Shown: positions 25,504 through 36,774, counted from the stretch's first letter. The stretch: 42,090 bases of DNA from Phoronis ovalis (GCA_028565635.1 JAOXYB010049168.1:2105-44194), one strand, 5' to 3'. Made by a program: numbers and translations. The notes: generated from the letters alone by a model not told the origin.

Positions 25504-26350
25504 TGTGTCTATGTCTGTGTTTGTGTCTGTGTCTGTGTGTCTGTGTCTGTGTCTGCGTCTGTGGCTGTGACTGTGTCTGCGTGTGTGTGTCTATGTGTGT
25601 GTCGAGAGTGGCTATTTATAAAATTCTAACACAGCAGCCTTTCTCTTGGAACCGTGAGACTTTCATTAGAAAATTTATACTGCTAACCTGAATGACCGTT
25701 GTTTTCTGCTTCAATGGAATTTAAGTTTCGGTAAAATTTATAGCTGAGAAACGGTGCCGTTAAGCGGTTGGAAATATTCACTGTAACAATATCTATTGGT
25801 GACTGTCTCTTTCCTTCACACTGCTGGTATGAATGCCACCATGCTGTAGTATCGGCATAATTCCATGCATGTTTTCCTGAAATGCAACAAGTGGTCACTT
25901 CTGAAAAATTGTATACACTAGTGTACTTTCAGTTCTTTTTGTTCTTTCGTATTAGCACCCGAGACAGACACTTTATCAATTCATTCTTAACCTTTGTGTT
26001 TAAAATATTTATTTTCATAGTAATGCATACATGTATAAAAGATACAAATTTTGTGGAAATCTTGAAAGCTATCAAGAACCGACAGCGATGTTTCTATTAT
26101 GACTTATTCTTCCGTTTAGTTAGAGCATACTTCACGTAGACTGTTTCTACTAAAATGACGTTAGTATGGCGTTGGTATTATTGTATCTTACTCAGTTTTC
26201 GCATTTTATATTTATTTAAAACTGTTCTTATAATATTTCTATATCTAATATAATTAGTTTCGTGCCTTTTTAATGCTACTATAAAGGGTTCTTACCTTCA
26301 ATATCTTTGGACAGAAGGAGAACAAACAGTGAGACAACAAACATCTTCAT
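22803..26350 (-). CDS. Secreted alpha-carbonic anhydrase (CA-B), complete
   Basis: Zinc metalloenzyme for CO2 hydration, secreted. Minus-strand exons in order: 26350-26296, 25876-25688, 24749-24604, 24322-24160, 23516-23359, 22973-22803; 293 residues. Intron phases (1,1,0,1,0) and exon lengths parallel CA-A, so the two are paralogues. Residues 1-19 are a signal peptide. Catalytic set: NNGHS (H80), LHLHWG (H107, H109), EMHVV (H132), GSEHTV (E119), SLTTPP (T214). Cysteines C38 (QQCEGK) and C218 (PPCSE) match the extracellular disulfide pair. The His three residues after the third zinc ligand, common in the family, is Leu here. The last exon keeps NNFRPTQPLNGRE, then ends in a short tail (ILQFASPCCTVFCRNKY) that lacks the clean hydrophobic GPI signal of CA-A. 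No frame break was seen. It points toward CA-A, with the CA pseudogene between them. Intron 2 contains a long GT microsatellite. Confidence 0.94.
25471..25602. repeat. (GT)n / GTGTCT microsatellite
   Basis: Fifteen or more GT units followed by variant GTGTCT and GTGTCTATG motifs, inside CA-B intron 2. The cysteine-valine-rich frame across it is an artefact of the repeat. Confidence 0.95.
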
Positions 26351-28498
26351 CCAAAGCGGAACTGAATTAAACTAAAGAAAAAACAGCAATTTAAGTCTTG
26401 TGGAATATTTATTCACTGAACAAAGATATTTTTCTCGAAAAATCAATAAATTATCCCGCATGAACATGCTTGCAGATGAGTAGCGGATTTAAATAGTTGA
26501 ATTGTGTAATTTGCTTATACTAAGCCGTAGTTGGCAGTCGCTGAAAAATAAATAATCACTGTTATAAATTGGAAAATATATAAAACAATAATAGTGAAGA
26601 ATCCCGGCAATATAGATCAATGTACTCGACTGGATTAACGAAAGCTATTTGCAAGTCATACCGTAGCTGAGATTTAAATTTATACTTGGGTTTCGTGTTT
26701 CGTACTGCTAACTCGCGAGCTATAAAAAATAGTTGACGTGAGACGCGTTGAGCAATGTATACCTATAATCCCACTCAACTGCATCAGGGATTTATTTTTC
26801 TTGATGAACACCTGATTCCCACTCATGTAAATGATTCCCAAAAATAATGTAATTGACTAAATGATCATGAGTTTTCCATAACTTTGATTATCACATTTAA
26901 ATGATAACCACTCAGATGTACCAACTGGAGACTATATTCAGAATTATACACATGAAACGTTTAGTAGGTGAATATTTAAAATTTAAATGGAATCCTAGTA
27001 ATTATTTCTACTCATAATTAATTTTTGAATAATATACGGGTATTACTTTTGTACAAATGTTAAAATTATCAGTTATTTCCATTAAAAATTCACCTGGCTA
27101 AGTTTTAACTTTAGCTTTAGCTATATTTTCATATAAATCTATTTTTCTCACTCAAAAATTGACAGATGTTCTATAAAACTAAATGTCTACATACAGCACT
27201 TGTGCTGAGACGTATACTCTATATGCGAGCATACGAGTATAGAAGCAAGACAAATAAACAACATTATATCTTATAAACAATCGCAAAAGGATTGCGACCA
27301 TCAGATTGCTTAACGTCACGTCCAAAATTGTGGACAAGTTCTTGAGTATCATTGTCTCCCAGATCCTGTAAGTACGCTGTTCGCCTTTATAAGACGTTGC
27401 AGAATTCAAACCTCCTTTTACCAAAAGAACTGGCTACAACTCTGAATGTTCAGTGGTTTTCAATCGTATAAATGGCAGAAGTTCAAGAACATTAAAACCT
27501 TCTCATAATATACATTTTAAAAATTATAATAATTTATTATTTAATGTTCTATATTTGCAATCTCTACATTATTATTATATTCTGCTTCAAATACAAGCAG
27601 CTACGTACCGTTACCAGGCTTGATGACGTGTGCTGCTCGAAAAGAAAGAAAAAGAAACTTAGATTTTCACAGCACACAACGTAAAAATACTCGCATAAAC
27701 AACAAATAATCAAAATCAAGTACACTGAGAAACAAATCAAAATATTTGGTGAGGATTCTGAAGAATCAATAGCTGGAAATTCACATTTTTAAAATCAATC
27801 TTCTAGAAATTTCACCTTACAAGAAAGAATTCGATGAACTTTCAGAACTTTCGATCACTATGTCTATGTATGACATGTATTAGTTGCAAGAAATTTCTTC
27901 ATGACAGTTAATTATCAACATATGGTCGAAAGCGGGCTTGTTACATTGTACGTTTATTTTGGTGTAATATGAGTCAGTCATTGGTGCGGGTTTTTTTAAT
28001 TATAGGGAACTATGTATCGTATGTAGTTTATATATCGTACGTAGTTTATATAATTACCAACACAAGTCCGAAAGTGGGTCAATGAGTAGGATGATTATTC
28101 ACATTCGAAGTTACATTTTTCAGTTATCAGGGTTTTGTTTTTTATAAGAAATAATCATTTATATTCTATTGTGTAATGTCTCGTATGGGTAGTTCAAGTG
28201 GTAGGATAGAGTTCAGATTATGATTTTCGAAATTCACCAGGTGGTCTCAAGTCAACTGTACAATTCAATGATTGGGGCTTGACTGTGCCTACGCACGAAG
28301 CCTTCATTTGTGAATTATGTTCGCGTATGTTTTAATGGGATTCCTCAGGTTAAATATTATAAAACCAATTTTCCTAGATGGACGGGTAGTGTATCACTTA
28401 TTTAGACTCTTAATCCCTTAATCCCTCGTCGGGAGTCACTCTTTAGGTTATAGAGTTAAAAAAATACATCCACTTCCTGGCGCAGTATCTTCATACAA
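26351..28498. other. Intergenic region between CA-B and sulfiredoxin (divergent promoters)
   Basis: About 2.1 kb with no recognisable exon, upstream of both CA-B (leftward) and sulfiredoxin (rightward). It contains an 18-bp tandem pair (TATCGTATGTAGTTTATA and its near copy) at 28015-28050. Otherwise it is AT-rich unique-looking sequence. Confidence 0.6.
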
Positions 28499-28693
28499 AT
28501 GTGGGGTGGTATAGTTAGTTATGCTGACCAACTAGGCAAAACCGTCTTAATTAAAGTAATCGTGTTAACTCTAGTGAACGAACTGTCTCTTGATAAGGGA
28601 ACTTGTGGAAAATGCGACTATGGTGAGAGCAGTCAAGAGTTAAACAGTTGTAGTAGCACCGTCAGTTGTGTCAGACGACCCATCCGTGCCAAT

Positions 28694-29574
28694 ATGGAAA
28701 TTATAAATAACCATGATACAATACAAGCAGCACATATACATGAAGTTCATAACGTTCCTATGAAAATTATAATTCGGCCAATTCCTTCTGTTCTTGATGA
28801 AGACAAAGTCCATTCTCTTATGGAAACTATCCAGGTATAAATCGGACATGAGTAATTTTGAGCAACTTGACACATAGTTTTAACCAGTAGTTATTTGTTC
28901 GGTCACGGTTGTTTACATACTTAATTCCGCTATTTGTGCAGCTCTCATTCTGATTAGTCGACCCAGATGACAACAAATAAATCTGATTTAACATGAAAGT
29001 GGGTAATAATCTATGTTCTAACATAGCTTTTTCAAAAAGCCTCCAATGGAGTGAACCTTGACCTCAAAACTACCCAATCGTAGTAGGCCTATCCAGTTGT
29101 CACGTATTGATATATATTGACCAAATGAAGTGAAAGTTTTGGTGACGACTCAAGGAAAGTGTCATATGTCTAAAAAGACACCCTTTTCATGATTTTTGGC
29201 AAAAAAAAAACACCCAAAGAGCGTAATATGTGATACACTCGCACCGCTCAAAAAATATACGCTTTCACACGAAATTTTATTAGAACATGCGTACCCATTT
29301 TCATGTTGATTGTTCGGGAACTGAAGACACAAAGTATTATTGTAATACTACATGTATATTGCAGAATCCAAGAACACAAGACATAGTTCCCCCTATTGAT
29401 GTGTTATGGATCAAGGGAAGACAAGGTGGTGATTACTATTACTCATTCGGCGGTTGTCATCGGTACGAGGCATACAAAAGACTTAATATGCTGCAAATTC
29501 CTTGTAAATTGTTCAAGTCAACTGTTGCCGATCTCAAGACATATCTAGGAACTTCAACACCTGCTCTGTTGTAA
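28694..29574 (+). CDS. SRXN1: Sulfiredoxin
   Basis: ATP-dependent reductase that repairs cysteine sulfinic acid in hyperoxidised 2-Cys peroxiredoxins, usually cytosolic. Two exons, 28694-28834 and 29365-29574, joined in phase 0; 116 residues. Core motifs: [44 protein letters not shown] with the catalytic cysteine (C78), and the C-terminal LGTSTPALL matching the family's LGASTPDL. The chosen start has A at -3 and G at +4 and gives a length close to the family norm (human 137). An upstream in-frame ATG at 28499 would add 65 residues without any Srx similarity. Most of the single intron is occupied by a diverged inverted-repeat element (28962-29318). The gene appears intact and converges on the hexosaminidase gene. 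Confidence 0.93.
28962..29318. mobile_element. Diverged inverted-repeat element filling the sulfiredoxin intron
   Basis: The left part reads AACATGAAAGTGGGTA then CTATGTTCTAACA. The right part is the complement of ACATGAAAATGGGTACGCAT, running out to CCCGAACAATC. Both match the ends of the element in CA-A intron 5 (AATATGAAAGTGGGTACGCA). The GCTTTTTCAAAAAGCC block just inside the left end also has its counterpart in that element. The outermost left bases are uncertain and no target duplication was found. Confidence 0.6.
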
Positions 29575-30012
29575 TCTTTAAGGATAGTCTTGTTTAACTT
29601 TAATCTGATTAGTTGTGTCAGATGACCCATTCGATTAGAAGACCTCTGTTTTACAGCAACTTGTTCAGATTTCTCCAAGAAAATATACATCTTCAGGCCA
29701 TTAACATTTAGCCTTTTAGTAAAAAATCGTATACACACTAGGTACACATGTGTGGAGCTTCTATAACAATGTTATTGACTCTAAACTGTGTATGGAATAT
29801 TTTGAGGAGAAAGTTGCTGTTCTAGTCCAATTTGTAGGTCCTGCTTGGTAAGCTAGTATTTTAAATTTAATTGTGGAAAGTGATGTTTTTATTTATTGTG
29901 GTATTTGCCATTTAATACAAAACAATTTTACTTATATTAAATGCATGTTTAATATCTAATTGTTAAAGCTTTTGTACATGTGCATCTTTCTTGCTGTTGT
30001 ATTAGTTACGTA

Positions 30013-30018
30013 AATAAA
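30013..30018 (+). promoter_or_regulatory. Polyadenylation signal AATAAA, sulfiredoxin
   Basis: AATAAA about 440 bases after the sulfiredoxin stop, with no earlier better candidate seen. Confidence 0.45.
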
Positions 30019-30249
30019 GTCATATATTTCTCTCTTAAAATGTTTTGTGATAAAACAATTGGCTATTTTTTGGATAAATGTTATATTTAGCTGAAATAAA
30101 AATTGGAAATAATAATGGAAGAATGAAGGAGTGTAGATATAAAGTCTTAGTTATATATACATTTTCTCCAAAGGTATTTTATTTATTTTATTACATTTAC
30201 TTTTTATATTTATTCATATAAGAGATGCATTTATTATCTAAAAATTGTC

Positions 30250-30290
30250 TTTCAGCCTTCCTCAGGTGATACCTGAGGAAGGCTGAAAGG
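30250..30290. repeat. Perfect 19-bp-arm palindrome with 3-nt loop, followed by a hammerhead-core-like sequence
   Basis: Arm CTTTCAGCCTTCCTCAGGT (30250-30268), loop GAT, and its exact complement at 30272-30290. The second arm runs into GGCCGAAACGTGGTA, so the strand contains CTGAGGA, a short GGC/GCC stem, then GAAAC. This is the order of hammerhead ribozyme core boxes (CUGANGA - stem II - GAAA). I found no good stem I, so ribozyme activity is not claimed. Confidence 0.85.
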
Positions 30291-30603
30291 CCGAAACGTG
30301 GTAAATATATCTAACTTTTTTTAAATATTTAATTTTTTGTGATTTTTATGCTGATAAATGTATAGTGACTACATAAAAATTGTCTAAAACTATTTTTTGT
30401 GATCAATATATGAATTGAGAACTTTTACATATAAACGATAAAAACATTCTTTATATAAATATTTAGCAATATTGTATATCACTTCAGTGTGTTACTTATC
30501 TATTGTAAGTGAGGTAATATGCCTCAGTTTCAATAAAAGAATGTTACAAAATCTTCCCAGTCAAAATAAACATTATCTGTTGTAAAATTACATTAGTTAT
30601 ATA

Positions 30604-33600
30604 TTACCATGGAGCGTAACATACATGTATAAGAAAAATATAAAAATAAAATGTGTTAGCATTGAAAATATCTGTGGCTCTCGACGTTGACCATGCCATT
30701 GTTGTTGTTTCATCATTTTCTTCTGTTGTTATGTCTTTGTATTCATTTTCGCAAAAACCATTGAAAATAGGTTGAGCTGGTATACCACGCCTGAAATATA
30801 CGGTATCAGTATTAAATCCAGTGATGGTAGGGCTTGCTTGCATGCACTGTAACTCCAAGAGGTATATTTCTTAGTGCAACTTGTGCAAACTCAAAATTAT
30901 AACATCAAGTAATATAATTGTGAATGATGTAACTTTTGCTTAATTCTACGACAGCATTTTTTTACATAAAAAGTAAAATATTTTCAGTTGAGTGCATAAC
31001 TTCATGTAGTTGCAGGCACTGCATGCAGATATTGTGCAGGTACTGAGTTTCGCGTCTCACCTAACCATTCTACATCTGTGTTGATCTAGGCGATATTGTG
31101 CATCGTCTGTGCTGTTAACAACTTGATTACTCCATAGTCTTTCTGCAACTGCTGATGCACGAGGCCTAGTACGATAAAAGAGGAAAAATTCGGTTATTGT
31201 TTATTACAGTACGAAAATATCATTAGATTTGTTCTGACATTAATGTTTACCATTGACTATTTTGATGAAAGTAACTCCGGTGAAATGCAACTAAATGGTA
31301 GCTTGTTCCTGTTGTAAAAGTAATGCATGACCGATGGATTACTCGCCGCGCAAACGTTTTGTGACTGATGATAAAGCCTGGACCAAAACTTCCCACCACA
31401 AAGACGCGAACGCTAGCTACATGTAGTGTAACATAATATGTACCATAAGCGTGGAAGAAGGTTGGTATCATCTACAAATGTTCCCCATAGACAAGCTTCG
31501 CCTCCTACTACAAGAGATTTCTCTTCCTGACTCCCTGTAACAGACGTCAAATTTCTGAAATCGGATGCAGTAGTTCGAATGTTGAATTTATGCATATTAG
31601 TATAGTATATAACAATTGACAAATAAAATAAAAACTAAAATCGTTGGTCCAAAAATTAAGAAAGCAATTTAAAATTTCTGAAAATTAGAAATTGGTGAAA
31701 GAATACCATTAAATAATAATGTTTATTTAAATGGTTAAAAAATAATTAAATTATAATCAATGATTGCATGTGTTCAAGTCGTTTTACTGTTAGCACAGTT
31801 CTAAGTTGTAATCATTAAAATTCAGTAAATATTATTTTATAATTTCTTACCTGAGAAGTGATGAGGATCACAAGTATAATACGTTTTCCATTCATTCTTA
31901 TAAGAAATCATATTAAGGTACCAACAGGCTGATAGGATAGCTTTATACCCCTTTTTCACTGTCGCCGATATACTTTGCTGCCATGGAATCATACCAGGGA
32001 AAATGCTTTCGTCTTTCCAGACTTGAACTAGAGTGTTTCTGTTTGGCTATAACAATAACGAATTCTTCCAGTTTCACGGTTAAAGATAGAGATATGGAAC
32101 ATGCTTGACTTTTCTCGGGGGAGGGCATTAGAGGTCATCCAAACGTCATAAAGTTTAATAGCAGAGTAATCATTGCTTTTAATAAAAGGCCATCTACGTA
32201 GTTTGACAAAATAAAATATAGCTACTGATAACTTACTGTGACTCCATTGTCTATCATATCCTGCCATATTATAGAACTAAGATTGCGAGTTTCAACCATC
32301 TCCTGAACTCGCCCAAAATAATATGCCTCTAAATCTTTGAAAGTTCCAAGGCCATTGAGATCCATGAAGTGTCGAATGTTAGGATTGGACTCCCTGTAAA
32401 ATTAGATCATTAAAGTCCGTAATTTGTTTATAATGTTTTTCAATCTTATTTTTATTTTCTTTACATCATCGTGTGTTTACTTGAGGTTTACCTCCTGCAG
32501 AGAAGGCTTATAAACTTTGAACAGTTTAACTTGTTATGTATATACTCAATTTTTCTTATCAGAATGAATTTTTCATTTTTTTGAAATCTCTACCCAGAAC
32601 ATATATTCAGAACCCAATTCAGAACTGTTTATTAAGGGTCTTGCGATAAGAGCGAACCAAAAGCTATTTTTTGTTGAAAAGTAGGTCCATTTTGTCTTAA
32701 AAGACAAAATTTACATGGAATTAATTTTATTTTGTTGTTAGTTTTTATGTTTGAGGTACGAGTAAAATTTATTTTCCTCATCTTTAGTTCGTAGATCAAA
32801 AAATAATGCTTGTCCTTTTTCGTAACCCCTCTCATCTATCCGCGTTAGCATTCTATTCATTGTCGATTTTGTTTCCTCTATGCTCTTTACTCTTACCAGC
32901 AAGCCTTACTGGCTTCGTCCATCCCAAGATGTGTCTGCTTATCGGGAAATACTGCAGCTATCTCCATTAGCAATTTTTCTAGAAAGTCATACGTACTTTC
33001 AAGAGTTGGATTTATAGTTTCCCGTTCTGCATAGTGGGGATATTTTGCTGTGTTTGGTGTCATATCTTCACCATAACATGGTGTCAACAGTTCTGTGGAA
33101 TAAAAAAGTAGTAATTATAACTGTTTAGGATAGAAAACTGAAATGAACTTATTCCTGCTACTTACTGAAGCAAATATTCGCCATCCTGGTAAGTTTTCTA
33201 GTGCAAGCTCAAAAATATTTTATCATAATGACATGTGCATACTTAGAAACAGTAAAAGGAAAACAGTTATAAAAAATAGTACACAGTCCCAAAACGAATT
33301 TGTATTGCTACTAGAAAAAAATCATCAAATAATAGTGCTTTTTCATATTAGACTTTTTGAAAGAGACAAAAATCATAAGTTGAATAAAAGGTTCCTGCAA
33401 TGTTTCATTACTATTCGTTTCATAATGTTTAAAGAATCTAAATTTTGCCTAAAAGTTAGAAAAGACAAAACATCCTTTAAAACACATACAAGTAAGTGAA
33501 AACGAGGTAGATACCTAATATGCATAAGTCTATTTCAAATTTACCCATTACATAGTTTTTTCTCAAAAAAAAATATTTGACGGGAAATTTAGACAGTAAA

Positions 33601-34919
33601 ATAGCTTTCTCGAGATAGATCACAGGTAAAATACAAAATCCACCTGGTGAAAAAGTCCGAGATTGCTGTTTTGTCATATTTCAGGTATGTTAACATTTCT
33701 CTGTGAAAAACTATGCATTTGAAAAATTTAAAGTGCACTTATTCACATTAGGTCTGTTTAGCGTTTTCGCTGCTCTTGAGGTTGTTTTATTTATCTCAAA
33801 AATTCGATTCTTCATCCATTATGAAATGAATAGTATAGTATGAATTACCTGGATGTGATTTCCCCCATGACCAGGTGTGTGCGGGTGTATCAAACTCTGG
33901 AATAACTCGTATACCTCGTTGACGTGCGTACTCAATAATCTCTGATATGTCTAGCTGAGTGTAGATGTGGGCTGATGAGTATGCCCCCTACACACAAAAA
34001 TGCTACTTTATTAAAAAGAACTATTAACTTGACGCATTGCATTATACATTCCAGTATATATAATTATTGATCTCATGCGCGTATATGATTACTATAAAGC
34101 CACCTAACACTTGAGACTAATATAACTAAATTCAGTACCGTGCATGAAATATCTAAATATTGATAGGCGCGTATTTTTCACCAAGAAGCTATTAGCATAC
34201 ATCAGGTGAAATGAATCCAATCAATCCCACAATGACCCACTTTAATGAATGAACCGTTTTGAGTTGTAGGATTCATTCATTTCGCCACAGCACTTTGTGC
34301 TTGCAAATAGCTTCTTGCACAAAGTGACAGAAATTTACAACAAAAGAAGACATTTAAGTTTTTCTCACCTTCTCTGACAACTCGGGAAATGTTTTGCTCT
34401 GGTATGGAAACGATTGGTCGTCTACTAAGTGCCAGTGAAATACATTCATCTTATTGTAAGCCATCGCATCCTAAAGAAAATATAATCACTCATAGAGTTG
34501 TTTAAAAACGTTATAATTTACATCATCCAAAATTGTACTCTACTCAAAGGTCTAATGTGCTTTACAAAATCAGATCAGATAATTAGATTAATGGTAATAA
34601 AAAAATTACCATCGCCTGTGATTAACGATCTACTTCTACTGGCAAAATTGCATAGTGGTTAGAAAACAACGCAAAAATCTTTCAGTAATATAACATGGAT
34701 GTGGCAAAAAAAATTAAAACATCATCTCTTAGTAAACAGGATATATAGTGTAACATGATAATTGTCATATAAACTGTGATATATACATATAGCAAAAAGA
34801 TGTCTTACCAAATTTTTAAGAATAATTATTTTTGAAACGAAATGTCTTGCGGAATCTAACAGAATCCCTCTGTGTTGAAAGCGAGGTTTGTCGCTGATAT
34901 GTGTCTCATTCAACACATA
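30604..34919 (-). CDS. Beta-hexosaminidase (GH20), catalytic domain; frameshifted and lacking N-terminal exons
   Basis: Lysosomal-type glycosidase removing terminal N-acetylhexosamine. Minus-strand exons in order: 34919-34809, 34470-34369, 33987-33849, 33092-32897, 32394-32237, 32046-31851, 31534-31444, 31165-31061, 30790-30604; about 427 residues once the frame break is ignored. Landmarks: [14 protein letters not shown] (substrate arginine), [37 protein letters not shown] (catalytic Asp-Glu at about 32914-32919; family usually HLGGDE), [31 protein letters not shown] and GFCENEY. Exon 32394-32237 has one base too many: in the A run at 32340-32343 (plus strand) four A's stand where three keep [12 protein letters not shown] in frame. 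Phases on both sides require the three-A version. The first ~165 residues of a HexA/B-type protein (signal peptide, GH20b domain) were not found between 34920 and 38939. After GFCENEY the frame continues about 40 residues to a hydrophobic end ([15 protein letters not shown]). It is either a decaying gene or a real gene with a homopolymer error and distant 5' exons. Confidence 0.85.
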
Positions 34920-35305
34920 CTGAAAGATAACAATTCCGGACAACAAATTAAATCGGATAATAAGTAAATAAAAATTGTAAGCGTCGGTGGTGACATGTGA
35001 ATTATTCACCTGGTAAATCTTGTGTAGAAGATTTCTTTATATTTTCTTTCATTTTCAAGAGTGTCAAGTTAAAACATTAAAGCTTCGCTATCTTGCAACT
35101 CACTTGAAACAAATGGCAAATAAAACATGCCTGAAATCAGTGAAATACATGTCTCAAGTGACTGAACTGAATTGATTATTTTATTCTTGTTGATAATACT
35201 GAACTGTAAACTTCTTGGCTGCCTAACATCCACGATAATCGAATACAATCGTTTTTGATTTACCTAAATCATTTTATACAGACCCAATTCGTTAGATACT
35301 TCACT

Positions 35306-35448
35306 AGTACGTCTGGCATGGACAATTTACGAGTGACAATCGTTGAAAACTCGCCTTCTAATTCCATATGCACATAAGAACGTTAAAAAGGTTAGCGTTC
35401 AATGAACGTACGCGATTTACACTACTCGTAAATTGTACCGACGTGCTA
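35306..35448. repeat. Small inverted repeat (143 bp)
   Basis: ACAATTTACGAGT at 35322-35334 and its complement at 35424-35436, with imperfect extension outward (AGTACGTC..GG against AGCACGTCGG). This suggests a very short foldback or MITE-like element. Confidence 0.6.
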
Positions 35449-35678
35449 GGAGAATTGGTGGTGAGTGTCCAAAAAATTGGATTCGATTTAGATGAATGAA
35501 AAACTGTTGTATGTGATAATCAGTGGATGTTTAGGCAGTCCTGAGCTTATGGACTTTCTGGTGATCCGGTGTAATAAAATCCTGTGTCCGCGTGATGCAG
35601 TGTCCAACGGACACTGAATATCAAAAATAAGGCTAGCGTCCTACAGACACTAAGTTTTGAAAATTAGAGTCCCACGGA

Positions 35679-35980
35679 CCCGGGGGGTCACTTGAAGAGA
35701 AGTCGGGTACCCATGCTCGTCCGTAGGGTTCAAAATAAGCCCCTAAACGGGAAGTAGAGGATCAAAATACCACCTTTAAACGGGATGTGTAGGTGAAAAA
35801 CCAACCCCTAAACGGGAAGTTACATTTGCCAAAAACAAACCCCTAATTACGTTTTTCCGTAAAAATTGACCCCTAAACGGGGTTCCCGGGAACCCCGTCG
35901 AACGTCAAAAAAGGTACCCCATACCCCCGGTTTTTCGGACAAGCATGCGTACCCGACTTCTCTTCAAGTGAGCTCCCCGG
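35679..35980. mobile_element. Inverted-repeat element (302 bp) with perfect 8-bp target duplication
   Basis: The left end CCCGGGGGGTCACTTGAAG pairs with the complement of the right end (CCGGGGAGCTCACTTGAAG). The pairing continues through AGAAGTCGGGTAC. It is flanked by identical CCCACGGA at 35671-35678 and 35981-35988. The interior has repeated units with CCCCTAAACGGG (complement CCCGTTTAGGGG). No coding content. Confidence 0.88.
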
Positions 35981-36550
35981 CCCACGGACTGTTATTTTCA
36001 AATAATAAATGTCCTAGAACACTGAATTCTAAAAATCAGCGTCCAGATTGAAAATCTCGGTCCCCAAGGAAGTCACCCTTTTGAATACAAATTTAGTCAT
36101 AGGACATCGATTTTTTACCTCTCCAGGGCCTAAAGATACTACAGTTCTATCTTGACGGTCATAGGGCACTCATTTTCGACCATTCCGAGGGTCCTGATAC
36201 CTGACATATCGAATCTGACAGTGTTGTATTGGGCACTCATTTTTAAACAATCCAAGGTTCCAGGATATTGTATAAAGTCAACGACTCAACTTTGCCCCAG
36301 GGCACTAAATTTCATACTTATATAATTAAGCGTCCGTTCTGCTACAGTCAGTGAGGAAATTAGAAATAAAATTTATTATATTGTATTGTAGATAAACTTG
36401 TGAAAAAGCTAACTGCTCAGAACATTCGTAACAAGGATTAGCTTGGAAATCCTAAATGAGCCTAAATATCTGAAACAAGCATATATACTAGTATAATGTG
36501 GCTACAACTTGAAGAAGAAAACAACCAGTTTTTTATTCATAGGTTCATTT

Positions 36551-36651
36551 ATTGAACATTTAGTTTTATTCTAGCTGTATATAATAATAATAATACAATT
36601 ATTGAATATTTAGTTTTATTCTAGCTGTATATAAATAATAATAATACAATT
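36551..36651. repeat. 50-bp tandem duplication
   Basis: The unit starting ATTGAACATTTAGTTTTATT and ending in an AATAAT tract is present twice (36551-36600 and 36601-36651) with only a few differences. Confidence 0.9.
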
Positions 36652-36774
36652 ACTGACTACTGAGTCTTGTAACATGACAGACTGTCTGGGCCATCAAAAC
36701 CAGTGTTTCCCTCGCATTCAACTCGGGAAACATTGATTTCTTGGGAGACAATTTCTCATGTCGTACACAAAGTG

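Larger units (their letters stand above)
29575..30603. other. Convergent 3' spacer between sulfiredoxin and hexosaminidase
   Basis: Contains the sulfiredoxin 3' UTR, AT-rich low-complexity DNA around 30170-30240, and the perfect palindrome at 30250-30290. No exon is seen. Confidence 0.6.

Noticed and set aside
25428-25691. Cysteine/valine-rich 87-codon frame
   Set aside because: Translation of the GT microsatellite in CA-B intron 2.
28499-28693. Upstream in-frame extension of sulfiredoxin from an ATG at 28499
   Set aside because: The added 65 residues show no sulfiredoxin similarity; the ATG at 28694 has better context and gives the expected length. It cannot be excluded without transcripts.
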